Below, one piece after another: positions 37,999 through 49,689 of a DNA stretch of 64,000 nucleotides; the stretch's first letter is position 1; the number at the start of each line of letters is the position of its first letter. Both the position numbers and the translations under genes were made by a program. Origin of the DNA: Anaeramoeba flamelloides (Eukaryota > Metamonada > Anaeramoebidae). The stretch lies in the NCBI GenBank assembly GCA_027625915.1, contig JANTQA010000045.1, positions 124,001-188,000 of the forward strand, written 5' to 3'. Under the pieces are notes generated by a model. That model was not told the DNA's origin. It did no database searches and saw only the letters and a list, made by a program, of their open reading frames with translations.

Positions 37999-38175
37999 TA
38001 TATATTTTTACGGCTTTTTTAACTCCCCATGTTAGCTACTCCATCTTTCTTGGGAAGGGTCTTCTGAGCCACAGTCATAATCCACGCCGGCATTAACCAG
38101 CACTTTTTAATGGGATATTTTCCGACAGTAAATATTCCGTCATTATTGAGTCTAGAATTTGCCGATACTACTTAT
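37999..38175. ncRNA. Candidate non-coding RNA unit, copy 1
   Basis: A 177-base block far richer in G+C than its surroundings is repeated without change at 38,356. It starts TATATATTTTTACGGC, contains GGGAAGGGTCTTCTGAGCC and CCACGCCGGCATTAACCAGC, and ends near GCCGATACTACTTAT. Several short stems can be drawn in series: GCTGG/CCGGC around ATTAAC, GACGG/CTGTC, and GGA/TCC around AAAATA. Read on the plus strand it has a TATA-like start and downstream T runs that would suit RNA polymerase III. On the minus strand there is also a 48-codon open frame ending VANMGS, so a coding role is not excluded. It does not match U1-U6, 5S, tRNA or SRP RNA motifs. Strand unknown. Confidence 0.4.
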
Positions 38176-38355
38176 TCTTTCATTAAAACTTTTGTTTTTT
38201 GTTTTTTATTTTTTGCCTTTTATATTATTATTTATTTTACACTTTTATATTTTTACTTCTTTCGAACTTAGAAGATATTATTAAAATTTGTTCAATTAAT
38301 TTTACTTATGAATTCAAATGATCACAAATTCTAAATCTACAATATTTTTTTTTTT

Positions 38356-38532
38356 TATATATTTTTACGGCTTTTTTAACTCCCCATGTTAGCTACTCCA
38401 TCTTTCTTGGGAAGGGTCTTCTGAGCCACAGTCATAATCCACGCCGGCATTAACCAGCACTTTTTAATGGGATATTTTCCGACAGTAAATATTCCGTCAT
38501 TATTGAGTCTAGAATTTGCCGATACTACTTAT
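38356..38532. ncRNA. Candidate non-coding RNA unit, copy 2
   Basis: Identical to 37,999-38,175 across 177 bases, while the 180 bases between the two units and the flanks are unrelated A+T-rich DNA. The copy is followed by a longer T run (about nine T). The sharp identity boundaries mean recent duplication, gene conversion or strong constraint on the unit itself. Confidence 0.4.
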
Positions 38533-39247
38533 ACCTTCATTAAAATTTTTTTTTGTTCGTTTTTTGGATATTTTTTTGTTTTGAATTCTTTTGTTGAGTG
38601 TTATGTTTTTATTAATTGTTAGTTAAGATTTTAAAATTTTTTATATAAAATTTAAATGAGATTGGCATTTTTGATTGTTGTTATTGTAACTATTTTTTAG
38701 TAAACTTTTTTATAAGACTAGTTTAAATTTCAAAATAAATCTATAATTTTTTTTTCGAAAATATATTAAAGTAAATAAATAACCAATAAAATTACCAGAT
38801 ATTTTTCTCATTCTCTAAATTTATTAATCGAGTTTTTGATTACACCAAAAATGTAATAATGATAAATATCAATAGTATCAAAAATATTTATTATTGTCTC
38901 CATACTCGATCAAGAGGAGTGATATTAGTTCTAGCAATCATCAAGCAAAATCTTAAATTTTTTACCTATTTACAAGAGTACAACAAAACAGTTTTATTCC
39001 ATGTCACTTGTTGCTTATTGTTATTCAAAGTACTTGTTGAAATATAATTTATTAGTTTTTTTTTTTGGACATATAATAATAAAAATACACACTAAAAAAT
39101 TAACTTGATTTGGTTTATCAACTTTCTGAAATGTTAAATGGTTTACCTTTTATTTCTAACTCATCATTCGTTTCGGGTCTTTTATTTTATGTTTTCAAAA
39201 AATAAATTAATAATTTTTTTTTCAGGCTAGACGCCAGAGACAATATG

Positions 39248-39595
39248 GAATGTTGTAAAAAAATAGAGCTTTAACAATTTTGGAGATAAATAAAGAGTTC
39301 CAGACAATTACCCACAATTTTGTAAAATTAAAAAAAATCTCAGTTTTGATTTTTGTGATCAAATCGATTTTAGATATAAAATCGTTTGTTAAATACCAAA
39401 ACTTTATTTGAAAAATGATTTTTTTTAAAAATATTAAAAGATTGGTATTTGCCAAATTATTTTTTGATTAAAATTATTATTAGTTTATTAAGTTAATCAG
39501 ATCATATTTTTACTATAATTGGATCTGGGGTAATTACATGGAACTCTTTATTTATCTCCAAAATTGTAAAAGCTCTATTTTTTACATCATTTATA
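39248..39595. repeat. Inverted repeat, 65-base arms
   Basis: The arms at about 39,250-39,313 and 39,528-39,595 share TGGAGATAAATAAAGAGTTC and its complement, around a 210-base A+T-rich centre without coding capacity. Confidence 0.65.
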
Positions 39596-40009
39596 TTTAC
39601 TCTTGTGTTGTAGTTTATTTGGTTTTTCTCCATATACAAGGAGTGAATCGAAACCAAAAATTATATTGTGAAATTGCCCTTCTTTTGATTGAAAAAATTT
39701 AAATAACAAAAAAAAAATTCACATAAGGTCTCTAATTGACAGAAAATCCAATAGCAAAAAACAAAATTTTTGTGGACACTCTTTTGATTACAAATTCAAA
39801 AAAAAAAAAAAAAAATTATCTAACGATTATTTTTAACAAAAAATTAAGAAAAAAAAAGTTTCAAAGTGATTTTAATTCCTAAAAATCCAAATTTAAAAAA
39901 AAATCAAATTGTTTCCTATTTTATATTGATAAGTATAAATTTTCTTTAATTAAAACCAAATTGTCTTTTTTTCTAAGTACTTAATGAATTTATTTTAATT
40001 TAATCTAAT

Positions 40010-40640
40010 TTGTGGTTAGTTTACAAGCCTGCACATTTGAAATATAAACGATTTTGTAAAATTCTTTTTAAAAAAAGAATTCATTTGAAAAAGGAAAAAA
40101 AAAAACTAAAAAAAAAACTTCGAGATCTCAAAAAGTGCCAAAGAGAGACAGTTCACAACAAACATAGCTTTTTTCAAAATTATAATTCCCAAACATTCCA
40201 ATTGGAAATTGAGTGTTACTCAAAAGCACTTTTTGAGATCTCGAAGTTTTTTTTTTAGTTTTTTTTTTCCCTTTTTCAAATGAGTTATTCTTGTCTCAAT
40301 AATCTTACAAAATATTTTATATTTCAAATTTAGAGGGTTACAAACTAACCACAAATCAGAATAAATTAAATCAAATTGATATTGTATACTTTTAAAAAAA
40401 ACACAATTTGGTTTCAATTGGTGAAATTAACTCCTCACCCCCTGAAATTTTAAAAAAAAAGAATTGATTATTTTTTCAAATTTAGATTTTTAGAAATAGA
40501 GAATCCCTTTCAAAACTTTTCGTTTCAATGAATTTTTTGTTAAAGCGGATCTTAATAATTTTTTTTATGTTATTTGAATATTGTAAACCAAAAGAAGTAC
40601 AATTTCACGATTTTCCATTTAGTATCAATCCACCACGAGA
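40010..40640 (+). repeat. Dispersed repeat family F, copy 2 with inverted arm
   Basis: The right part is collinear with 25,700-26,165. The left 140 bases are an inverted copy of 40,200-40,380 (GGTTAGTTTACAAGCC... and CTTCGAGATCTCAAAAAGTG with complements), making a large palindrome. Mirror-image open frames in it are artefacts of that palindrome. Confidence 0.75.
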
Positions 40641-41879
40641 GTATGGATTGAATTCACCATAAGTTACGTGAGCTGAAAAGTAATATCTTTATTCTTTTTT
40701 TCTTATCCAAGATCTGTTTTTTTGTTATTTATTTTGTCTTTTTTTAACTGGAAAAGTTATATTTTTTTGTCCAATTTCTTCAATTTGTACATTCATTTTG
40801 AGAAACACAAGTAAAATATCATAACAACAGAATAATTTCCTAATTTCAAACGTAATTTTTTTCGACCTTATCGCAACCTAATAATTTAAAAATAGTTAAA
40901 TGATGATTAAAATTAATCTTTTTCTGGTATTGGAAATCCAGTTTAATAATATTTCAGAATATTTGTTTCTCTTATTCCAATGATTCAGAATACTTTAATT
41001 TGGGACCTTTAGTTAACATAAAATAAACCAATATTAATATTACAAATGGCTAAAAACAAATAAAGAGAGAACTCGATCTTAAACTATTTCTTTATAATTT
41101 CTATTTGTTGGATAAGATGATACTTTAGTGAAAAATGTTAAGGAAGTAAGTGCAATTTACTATTTTGAAAATTATTAATTACTACAAAATTACTATAAAA
41201 ATTTGTTTTAAGCAACCCCAATATATTGAAATTTTGAAACCAAAATACCATTTGCTGCTCTATTTACGAAAAGAACACAGCAATTCAGAGTTGAATAGTT
41301 AACTTTCCAATTTTGAATACTTTTTTTTTATTAAATTTTTGATTGTATAAAATTAGGAATTGGATCTATTCGTTGTTTCTTTGATTAATTTCATTCATTC
41401 CTATTAGCATCTTTTTAAAATTTTCATTAGAAGGTGTGGAATTTGAAACAAATATTTTCTTTTTGATAGTACAAACAAGATAGCTCACTATTCCACATAA
41501 AATTGTTTTAAATCAAGAAAAAAAAAAAATCACATCAAATATCTATATTCACATATCCCTTTTCTTTATCTTCTTAATTTTGATAAGCCCAAATGGGTTA
41601 TTTCCTTGGATCCCATTAGTATTTATTAGTATTATATACCAAAACATTTTTTAGAAATTTGTTTTCAAAAATTTTCAAATATTGTTATCAAAACAAAGCC
41701 AAAACAAAGAGAACTATTTCAAAAATTAAAGTAAAAGATTTTAATTCTTGAAATCCAAAAAAATGAATCTAAAAACCCCAAACCAAAATAATTGAAAAAT
41801 TTTGAAAAAATTTCTATCAGATTCAGAATTTATTTGAGTTATCATTTTAATGGAAATAAATAATTAAATCAACCAAATT

Positions 41880-42340
41880 AATACCTCCAATAAATCTTTA
41901 TTTTTGATGAGTAATTATTAGTCAATATCTGATTTTCTGAACCCAAACTAGAATTAGATGAATTAAATGAAAAAAGGATTTTTAAATTCATTTTGGGAGA
42001 TTCTTTCAAAATAAAAAGTAATTTGTTTCTCAAAAATTTAACAAACAAAAGTATTTCCATGAAGAATTAAAAATAAAACCAAATTAAGAATAAGTAATTA
42101 GTGTAAAATGTTATAGATAAGATCAAGAAATAAATGATTTGGATAGATTTTTTTTTGATCAATCTTTCCATCGTATGGTTGTCATTTTTGTGTGTGTATG
42201 AAAATATTGTATATTAGGATATATTCCACTCTCGTATTTAGTAAAAGATCGATATATTTGGTAAAAGAAATATATTGAATAGTTCAGTTTCGTATCAACT
42301 GTAGCACTCAAAATTCGAAAAAGTACTTACTACCTTAATT
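41880..42340 (+). repeat. Dispersed repeat family A, copy 2
   Basis: Collinear with 190-640 over about 450 bases with moderate divergence, including TTAGGATATATTCCACTCTC. It ends about 370 bases before the RanBPM start codon and could lie in its promoter. Confidence 0.7.
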
Positions 42341-42708
42341 AATTGAATATACAAATACTTGAATCACTCAAAAATAAAAAGTTCTCTATTGACGAAAGAC
42401 TAATAAGGCAAATTGGGAAGGGTGTTAAAGATCCCCGTTAAATTAAATTAGTGACTAATGTGAAACTTATAAATTTTCAATCATAATCTTGGAATTGAAT
42501 TTTTTGTAATTAAACATTTACCTGAAATTCTTGAAAAACTTGCTTTTCTTAATAGATGAATTATTGAAATAAAAAAGTCCAAATTGATGAAAAAACGAAA
42601 CAACTGAACCAAAACACCGGACAATTTCACAATTTAGAATAAAAATAGTCTGAAAAAGGAATTTATTTTTTTCAATCATTGATAAAGAGCAGAATTGTTT
42701 TTTCTCTG

Positions 42709-45700
42709 ATGGACTTTTTAATGAAGAAGGAATTCGATCTTCAATGTCTTGATTGTCCACCTCTTCCAAGTTGTTGGAATTATTATGATCGTGATTCCTT
42801 TTGTGATATCAAAAACCAAGGTCTTACAGTATTTTATCGTGGGAATGGCCAGTCTGACGAAGAAGCGTCTTCAATTCGATCTGATTTTCAAATTCCATAT
42901 TATTGCTCCATTTATTATTATGAAGTCGAAATTATCAATTCAGGCGAGTACGGGTATATTGGTATTGGCCTTTCACAAGAACAATCAAATTTAAAAAATT
43001 TACCAGGATGGGAAAACTCAATAGGTTTGAATTAGGATTTCTATTTTTCACCAATTTCTTTTTGTAGTGGCTTTTTTTTAATTAGTACAATGCAAGCCCA
43101 TTAAAAAAAAAGAAAAGTTTGTTGTAAAAAAGAGCGACAAACATGAAATTTATTCAAACCAAAATTCAATTTCTTTGCTTCTAAATTTGTAAAACAGGAT
43201 CTTTTAACAAAAAAAAGAAAGATCCAATTATCATTAAAAAATTTACAGCCATTCCAACCTTACTGTGGAAATTCATAAGACATAAAAAAAAGATTGGTTG
43301 TCTATTATAAAATTGTCACAAAAGAAATTGAAATTTCTATCAGAAGATAAAAATTTCAATTTCTCTTGCTTCATTTAGAGAAATTTTTTTCAAGAGAAAC
43401 AAAGTAAATTTCAAAAGAAAAGAAATCACAGAAATTACATCCCAGAATAATAGAAATCACAGAAATTACAGAAACTTTGAAAGTATTTTTCGATCATTGC
43501 TTTTAAATTGTTTCAACATTTGAGAATTTTTGCAATTTTTGCAATTGATGATCTGCATAAAAAAAGAGCATTTTACGATCTTGTTTGTCACTTTTAAAAC
43601 CAAATGAACCAAAAAATGGATAACTTATTTTTTTTTAATCTTCTATTAGAAATTTTATGGTTTAATAGAACCAATTATAACCAATTTACGGTTTATCGTA
43701 GAAAATATTATTTCAGAATAGAAAATCAATTTCTATATCTGATAAATTTAAAAAACATGGCTGGACGAAACAAATTCCTTGAATAAACCAATTTTTTTGA
43801 ATTTATGAAAAAGAGGAACATCAAAAACAAAGGAAATTTTCTTGTTAACAGGATAAAAATCAAATTAAAAAGTGCTGTCCAAAATAAAAAACAAAAACAA
43901 ACCCAATTCGACAAGAGATAAATGATACAGTAAAAAAATCTTGACAAATTGAATTAGGGAAAACACACTAAAATTAAAAAATGGATAAAAGTTGACCTAG
44001 TGATTCTTAAAAATTTTGTATCTCCCCCCTTTAAATTAATCTTGTTCAAAAATAAAAGAAAGAAAATTTCCAATCCACCCAAATAAATTCCCAAAAGATA
44101 ATTTAAAAAAGTTGGCAATCATTTCAAGATCGGTCTTAAAATCAAAATTCTAATTGGCGAAAGATCATTGCAAAAGAAATTTTTGTGATTTTTTGATATT
44201 TTTTAACATTTTATCCCCTGTTGTATTTCCTTTCGATTAGGAAGAAGTGTTACTAAGGAGAAAAAAAAAGTGGTTACTTACAATTACTAGAAATACTGAA
44301 TCATGACAGTATACTTTGCTTAAAAATAAACAAGCAAAAGCAAAAGAAAAAAAATATCAAGGGATAAACTACAAGAAACAATGGTAGCTACTAAACAACT
44401 ACCTCTCAACTAACCACCCATGATTGCCTAAAATCAAAATAAATTAAATAAAAATATCATAGTTGTGATTTTGGGTGTTATTAATGTAAAATTGGCATTA
44501 TATTTTCCCTTTATTTGTTACCAACAACCTTTCACCATAAATAATTTTTTTTTTGTTTTTTAAATTGTATTTTTTTCTTTTTCTTTTTGTTTTTTCAACA
44601 ATAAAAAACTTGGAACTTGACCAATTCCAAAATATATTTTTCTCTTTATCATCTAAATTACTGATGCACCATTCGTAGTCAAGAGTGAGTGCCGTAGAGT
44701 GCCGTTGAGTGCCTAGGTTTTCTTGAGGTTTTCTGTTTTATTTGTTAAATCTATCGATTTTCGTTAGGTTTTTTTGAGTTTTCTATTTATTTGGAAAATT
44801 AATAGATTTTCGTTAGGTTTTTTTGAGGTTTTCTATTTTATTTGTGAAGTGTTCTAGGTTTTTTTGAGTTTTCTATTTATTTCTGAAGTGTTCTAGGTTT
44901 TTTGAGTTTTCTATTTATTTAGAAAATCGATGGATTTTCGAAATAAACATAAAACCTATGAAAACCAAACGACAGTGTATATATTTTTAACTTGGAAAAG
45001 AAAATGATATTATTATTATTTTATTATATTTTTTTAATTATTTTTCTTTTCTTTTTTTTTTATAATGATAAATTTCTTTAATTACCCCTTTATCTAAATA
45101 ATTATTAATATAATTGTTTAATTTCAATGATTAACTCAATAACCATCAAAATAAAAACCCAAAGACTGGTTAGTTATGTTTCCTTTTTATAAAGCTAATT
45201 CTAAATCAATATATTTCCTAGACTTTCAGTAATTATTTGGTTTAAAAAATATTTCGGTAATAAATAAATGACTATTTGTTAATTATTTAATTTTTTTACC
45301 AACTAATCTAAATTTCCAAGGCAAATTTCAGAAAATTTTTCCAATCTTAAAGTCTTCGGAGTGGTGATTAAACCTTTAAATTTGTCTTAAAATGCAGATT
45401 TTTTCTAAAATTCTTAAATTTTTTTACTAATATAAGATCATGTTTAATAGATGAGATCAACAATTATTACTATTTTATTAATCGAATATTTAGGGATATT
45501 TGAAACCAGAGCACTAATATGATTTACCTTCAATAACAACATACTTTAAATTTCGAGACTTTTTATTGGGAGACGCTTACCCCTTAAAATGTCAAAAAAT
45601 GAGAATTACTTTTTCTTTTTAATTTAATAAATTTTTTACAAAAAATGTTTGACTTTCAAATCAAAGAGTCAACTTTTCAACAACTAAACGATTTTTAAAA

Positions 45701-47566
45701 ATTGTGGGCGCAGTTAAAACAGTTTAAAGAATCACAATAATACGGTTTCATTGAAATTAAAAATAATTTTGATTTTTGTAAAATATGAAAAATATTTTTT
45801 TTGTTTTTACTATTTTGTTTTCATTGTATTTTTTGAATTACGTAATTTGTTTTGTTGGATCAATAATTTTTTCGACGATTGATATTATGTTAAAATCTGA
45901 GTTTAGTTAAATAGAAGAAAATCACATAAGATTATATGGTGGTATCTAACTTTTGATCGATCAATATTCTAATAGAATTTAACCAAATTTAGCAATGTAT
46001 TTTTTTGTTCTGCCCGTTTCAATATTTTGGATACATATATTGATTTTTTTTGTTTATATCTATATATATATATATGTATGTATGTATGTATAAAAAGAGT
46101 TATCTATAAAAACATTCATACTAGGCAACTTCAACATGATTAAATATTATATTTTTAAAAAATATAAAATAATTTTAGAAAACTAAATTGAGTTTAAAAT
46201 TCTTCCAATGAATGTATCTCAATAGGTATTTATATACCCTTTGAATTAGAATACACAACTTTAGACAATTCAAAATTCTCTCTCTACCAGACTAAGTTGT
46301 TCAACTCTTAGTCCTTAACAATACATCTGAAAATATAATATAATAAGATTTTTTTTTTCTCTTCACAATTATGGAAATGCCCCAATTTTTGAAATGGGGT
46401 TTAGTTTGTCTTCAATTAAAAAATATTCAAATATTAAATTTCAAAAAAAATTACATCAAATTCTTATTTAATTTATAGGATTTCATGGTGATGATGGTGA
46501 TTTATATTATTGTTCAGGCGAAGGTTATTCATATCACCAAGATGGCTATACAGAAGGCGATGTTATAGGAGTATGCTACAACCTTATGAAACAAACAATC
46601 TTCTTCGTAAAAAATGGGGAAAAATTAAAAGAAATAAGAAATATAAAATATCACAAATGCTCATACCCAACAGTTGGCTTTCGATCTAAAGGAGAAGTTA
46701 TTCATGCAAATTTCGGTCAAAAAAAATTCCGATATGATCTTCAATCATACATTGATGAACAGAAAAGACAAATCCAGGAACAAATTGCGAAAAAGTATAT
46801 TAGTGATAAATCGCTATTATTTTCATTGGTACTCTCACATTTAATATGCCAAGGAAATGAAAAAACTTTAAAGATTTTATTAAAAGAATCGGAATTTTTT
46901 TCAACAACAACAACAACAAAGATGACGAAAGAATCAGAATTGGTATCGAAAAAAAATCCAAATTATCCATTTACATCACTTTCTAAAGAGAAAATGGATT
47001 ACATCTTTAAACGAATGAAACAAAGAAAAAAAATTAAAAATAATATTTTAGAAGGCAACATTGAATGTGCAAAAATTAAAATCTTAAAATATTGCAAAGA
47101 TTTTCAAAAAAAAGATAAAGCATTATGGTATGAATTGAAAAAACAAGAATTTATTGAACTGATTCGAAATGGAAAGGGTTCAATAGACCAGCAGATTTTA
47201 CAGTTCGGCCGAGAATTATTCCAATATTCTGAAAACGAATTAAATAATACAGATAGAGATTTATGGGATGTACTTTCTCTTGTTTTATATCCAAACACAT
47301 CATCATCATCAAGTTCAAGTTCATCTTCAAGTTCATTTTCATCTTCATCTTCACCCCTGACAAACCATCTTTTTGAAAACCAAAGAAGAGAAAAACTTTC
47401 AAATTTGATTCAACAATCATTATTAACAATTGATCAATTGTCATCCACTTCCCCAATCAATAAAATGATTTCTTATTTTGCCAATTTAAAAAACCAATCA
47501 ATAAAATCCAATAAAGTTGGTTTTATTGGTCTTCTGAATATTAAAAAAATAATTGGAATAAAATAA
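42709..47566 (+). CDS. RanBPM (RANBP9/10, Gid1/Vid30) homologue: SPRY-LisH-CTLH-CRA
   Basis: Exons 42709-43024 and 46479-47566 join in phase 1 to 467 residues. The protein is the scaffold of the GID/CTLH E3 ubiquitin-ligase complex. The SPRY domain (about 30-190) is split by the intron: exon 1 has VFYRGNGQSDEEASSIR, IYYYEVEIINSGEYGYIGIG and LPGWENSIG; exon 2 begins FHGDDGDLYYCSGEG, then GDVIGVCYNLMKQTIFFVKN and YPTVGFRSKGEVIHANFGQ, which match RanBPM closely. A LisH-like helix pair follows at about 213-242. CTLH lies near 282-334 (LWYELKKQEFIELIR) and CRA to about 440, interrupted by a Ser run (379-399, mostly TCA/TCT codons) where CRA loops tolerate insertion. A second ATG at 42721 is also possible. 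The 3.45 kb intron carries several dispersed repeats. A tandem stop (TAA TGA) ends the frame. Confidence 0.9.
44690..45130 (+). repeat. Dispersed repeat family G, copy 3 with internal tandem units
   Basis: Begins GTGCCGTAGAGTGCCGTTGA and then repeats a roughly 60-base unit about four times (CGTTAGGTTTTTTTGAGTTT or TTCTAGGTTTTTTTGAGTTT) before the same AAAATGATATTATTATT end as the copy at 28,130. Inside the RanBPM intron. Confidence 0.7.
45700..46060 (+). repeat. Dispersed repeat family E, copy 4
   Basis: Has GGATCAATAATTTTTTCGAC, GATTGATATTATGTTAAA and ACTTTTGATCGATCAATATT. It sits inside the RanBPM intron and ends at a TA/TATG microsatellite (about 46,059-46,091). Confidence 0.7.
46120..46330 (-). 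repeat. Dispersed repeat family J, copy 3 (inverted)
   Basis: Carries AGAAAACTAAATTGAGTTT, CCCTTTGAATTAGAATACAC, CTCTCTACCAGACTAAGT and AGTCCTTAACA, the complement of the 24,350 copy. It ends about 150 bases before RanBPM exon 2. Confidence 0.65.
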
Positions 47567-48204
47567 TGAAGTAATGTAAAAAAAAAAATTATTTTTTCTT
47601 ATTTTATTGTTTTTTTTTAGGGTTAAATTTTAAAATTCAAAAAAGCATAAAAGATCTAAACTCTTTTTTAGTCAAATGTTGTAAACATTTACAAAATTTA
47701 CAGAACTTTGAAGAAAAAAAGCAAAAATAGTCATTTTGATCTTTAAATTAAGAACAATCAAATTTACAATAATAATCAATAGGATTTTTAGAATGTTTCT
47801 TAATGTTGAAAAAACACTCGAGTAAGATGATTTTAATTACAAAATTTAGATATTGTAACAAAAGTTTTGTTAACAAAACAATTTGTTCCAAAAAAGAAAA
47901 GAAAATATATGCAAAAAGCAAAAGGGGGAAAAAATCTTTACAATTTTCATATTTTGGAGATGAATAAAACTTCTTCTAATACCAAACCAAATTCCTAAAT
48001 TAATAGTTATTGCCGAATTAGAACCCGTGTAAGTACCAAACAGGCGTGGTAGTAATATTGTTGGGTTGATCTAGGGTTAAATTTAATTGGATCTAATTGT
48101 GGGTTGCAATTCATTCTTTTGGAACAATTTATTTGTCAAAGTAACATAGTAAAAAGAACAAAAATAGATAGAAAGGGAAGAAGACGTACATAAATTTGAT
48201 TTTA

Positions 48205-48337
48205 AATATATATATATATATATATACATATATCACAGGTATGACGATTTCTTCGATGTCATGAAACGCGTTGGCGCACGCGTGAGCGACGCGTAAAAAT
48301 CGTTTCTCTGATATATATATATATATATATATATAAG
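48205..48337. repeat. CpG-rich island with three ACGCGT sites between (TA)n tracts
   Basis: A 75-base core rich in CpG lies between two (TA)n runs. ACGCGT occurs three times, at 48,266, 48,278 and 48,289, spaced 12 and 11 bases apart. Imperfect inverted ends (ATATCA...ACGATTT and AAATCGT...TGATAT) bound the core. ACGCGT is the MluI cell-cycle box in yeast; any such role here is speculation. Confidence 0.6.
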
Positions 48338-48914
48338 ATTTTTTTTACAGGAAAAACAAAAAAAAGGGCGAATTCGGTGAGTTTCGAAAAGGTAGTTTAA
48401 AGAGGTATTACATCAATTCATGTTTACTCAAGATTAATTTATTTATTCTCATATATCTAAAAAATACTTCATAATTGAAACCAAAAAAAAAATAAACAAA
48501 TAAAATACAAAAATAATTAAATCAATCGAAAGAAAAATTTATTGTATGTATTTATTTTGGCTTGTTATCAAAAAAAAAAATTATCGAAAATTTTTAATGT
48601 AATTTAATATATTTTGATGTAAGGTAATACTTTTGTAAAATAAAATTTAAGATCGATCACAAAAAAAAAAATAAAAGTATAAACAAAAAAAAAATCAATT
48701 AAATACTAATGAGTTTGAATCAAATTTACGGGATACTTTAATTTTGGCCTTCTCTTCACATGAATTTAGTTTTTGACTTTTCTTTTTTACTTGTTCATCA
48801 ATTTTCCCTTGTTGTGTGAAAGTAAATAAATACTAGAATCGCTACGTAAAATTTAAAGAAATAATATTATAATTCTAAAAAGTAATTTAAAAGGTAAAAG
48901 GTATTAATACTTAT

Positions 48915-48941
48915 GTTAACACATTCTTTGAATGTGTTAAC
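48915..48941. repeat. Perfect 12-base palindromic hairpin
   Basis: GTTAACACATTC, a TTT loop and GAATGTGTTAAC form a perfect stem with HpaI-type GTTAAC tips. No gene abuts it. Confidence 0.6.
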
Positions 48942-49689
48942 ACTATTTAAACAAAGAAATATTTTTTTAAAAGAGTAATAATAATTGTTTACAAAAAAGC
49001 AACAATAAGAATTGTTCGGAAACCATTTTGTAAAAAAGTTAATAATAAAAAATGAAATCATTTTTAAAACATAACATCATTAAGGATTCCTGGGGAAATA
49101 ACTTTTTAGAAACAAGAAATGTGATTAGGGTTATGTAAAAAATAGGGGTAAAACTGGTTTTATATTTAAGAAAAAAAAAAATTAATACACTTTTATTGCT
49201 CATAAGTTGAAGGAGAATTCACATGATGAAAAATAATTATTGATCACATTTTCCATTTAGTGATTTTAAAAAAAAAATTTTGTTTAATAATTTTTAATAT
49301 TTTTTTTTTTATGATCAATAAAAATTTATATTGGGAGATGTAATCAAAAAAAAAAAAAAAATTAGGTGAGCTAATCTAATATCATGAGTAAAAAAGTGAA
49401 ATTTTAGCTTACTTTTCAACCATAAATAGTATTTTTTTCGAAAAAAATAATTCTTTAACTGAGTGTGTAAAGTTTTTAGAATTTTCAAGAGTTATAAAAC
49501 GGAAATCCACTTTGTATTGTTTTTAGTATTTTCAAAATAGAATATCAAATTATTTCCATGGTTTTAAATATAAAGTCTCACACTTAAATGAGAAATCGTA
49601 AATATCATGTTTTTCCTAAAATCTTTAAGGCGATTATATCATATCTATGTTTTAATTATCATTTTTTTTTCACTCTTTTTAAGTTTTTT

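Larger units (their letters stand above)
34057..42708. other. Intergenic, 8.6 kb
   Basis: Families E (34,260), H (35,355), F (40,010) and A (41,880), an inverted repeat (39,248-39,595), a hairpin (37,901) and the duplicated 177-base units (37,999-38,532). The stretch 36,150-37,640 is somewhat less A+T-rich with short open frames of no recognisable family. Confidence 0.6.

Noticed and set aside
37999-38532. Identification of the 177-base units as a known snRNA, 5S rRNA or SRP RNA
   Set aside because: GTAGTATC and AGTTAAAAAAGCC recall U2 and 18S rRNA fragments, but none of the diagnostic loops (U6 core, U5 loop, 5S boxes, SRP Alu/S motifs) is present.
44690-44975. AGGTTTT repeats as telomeric sequence
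   Set aside because: Unit length is about 60 bases with variable filler, internal position, and part of a dispersed family; not a short telomere repeat.
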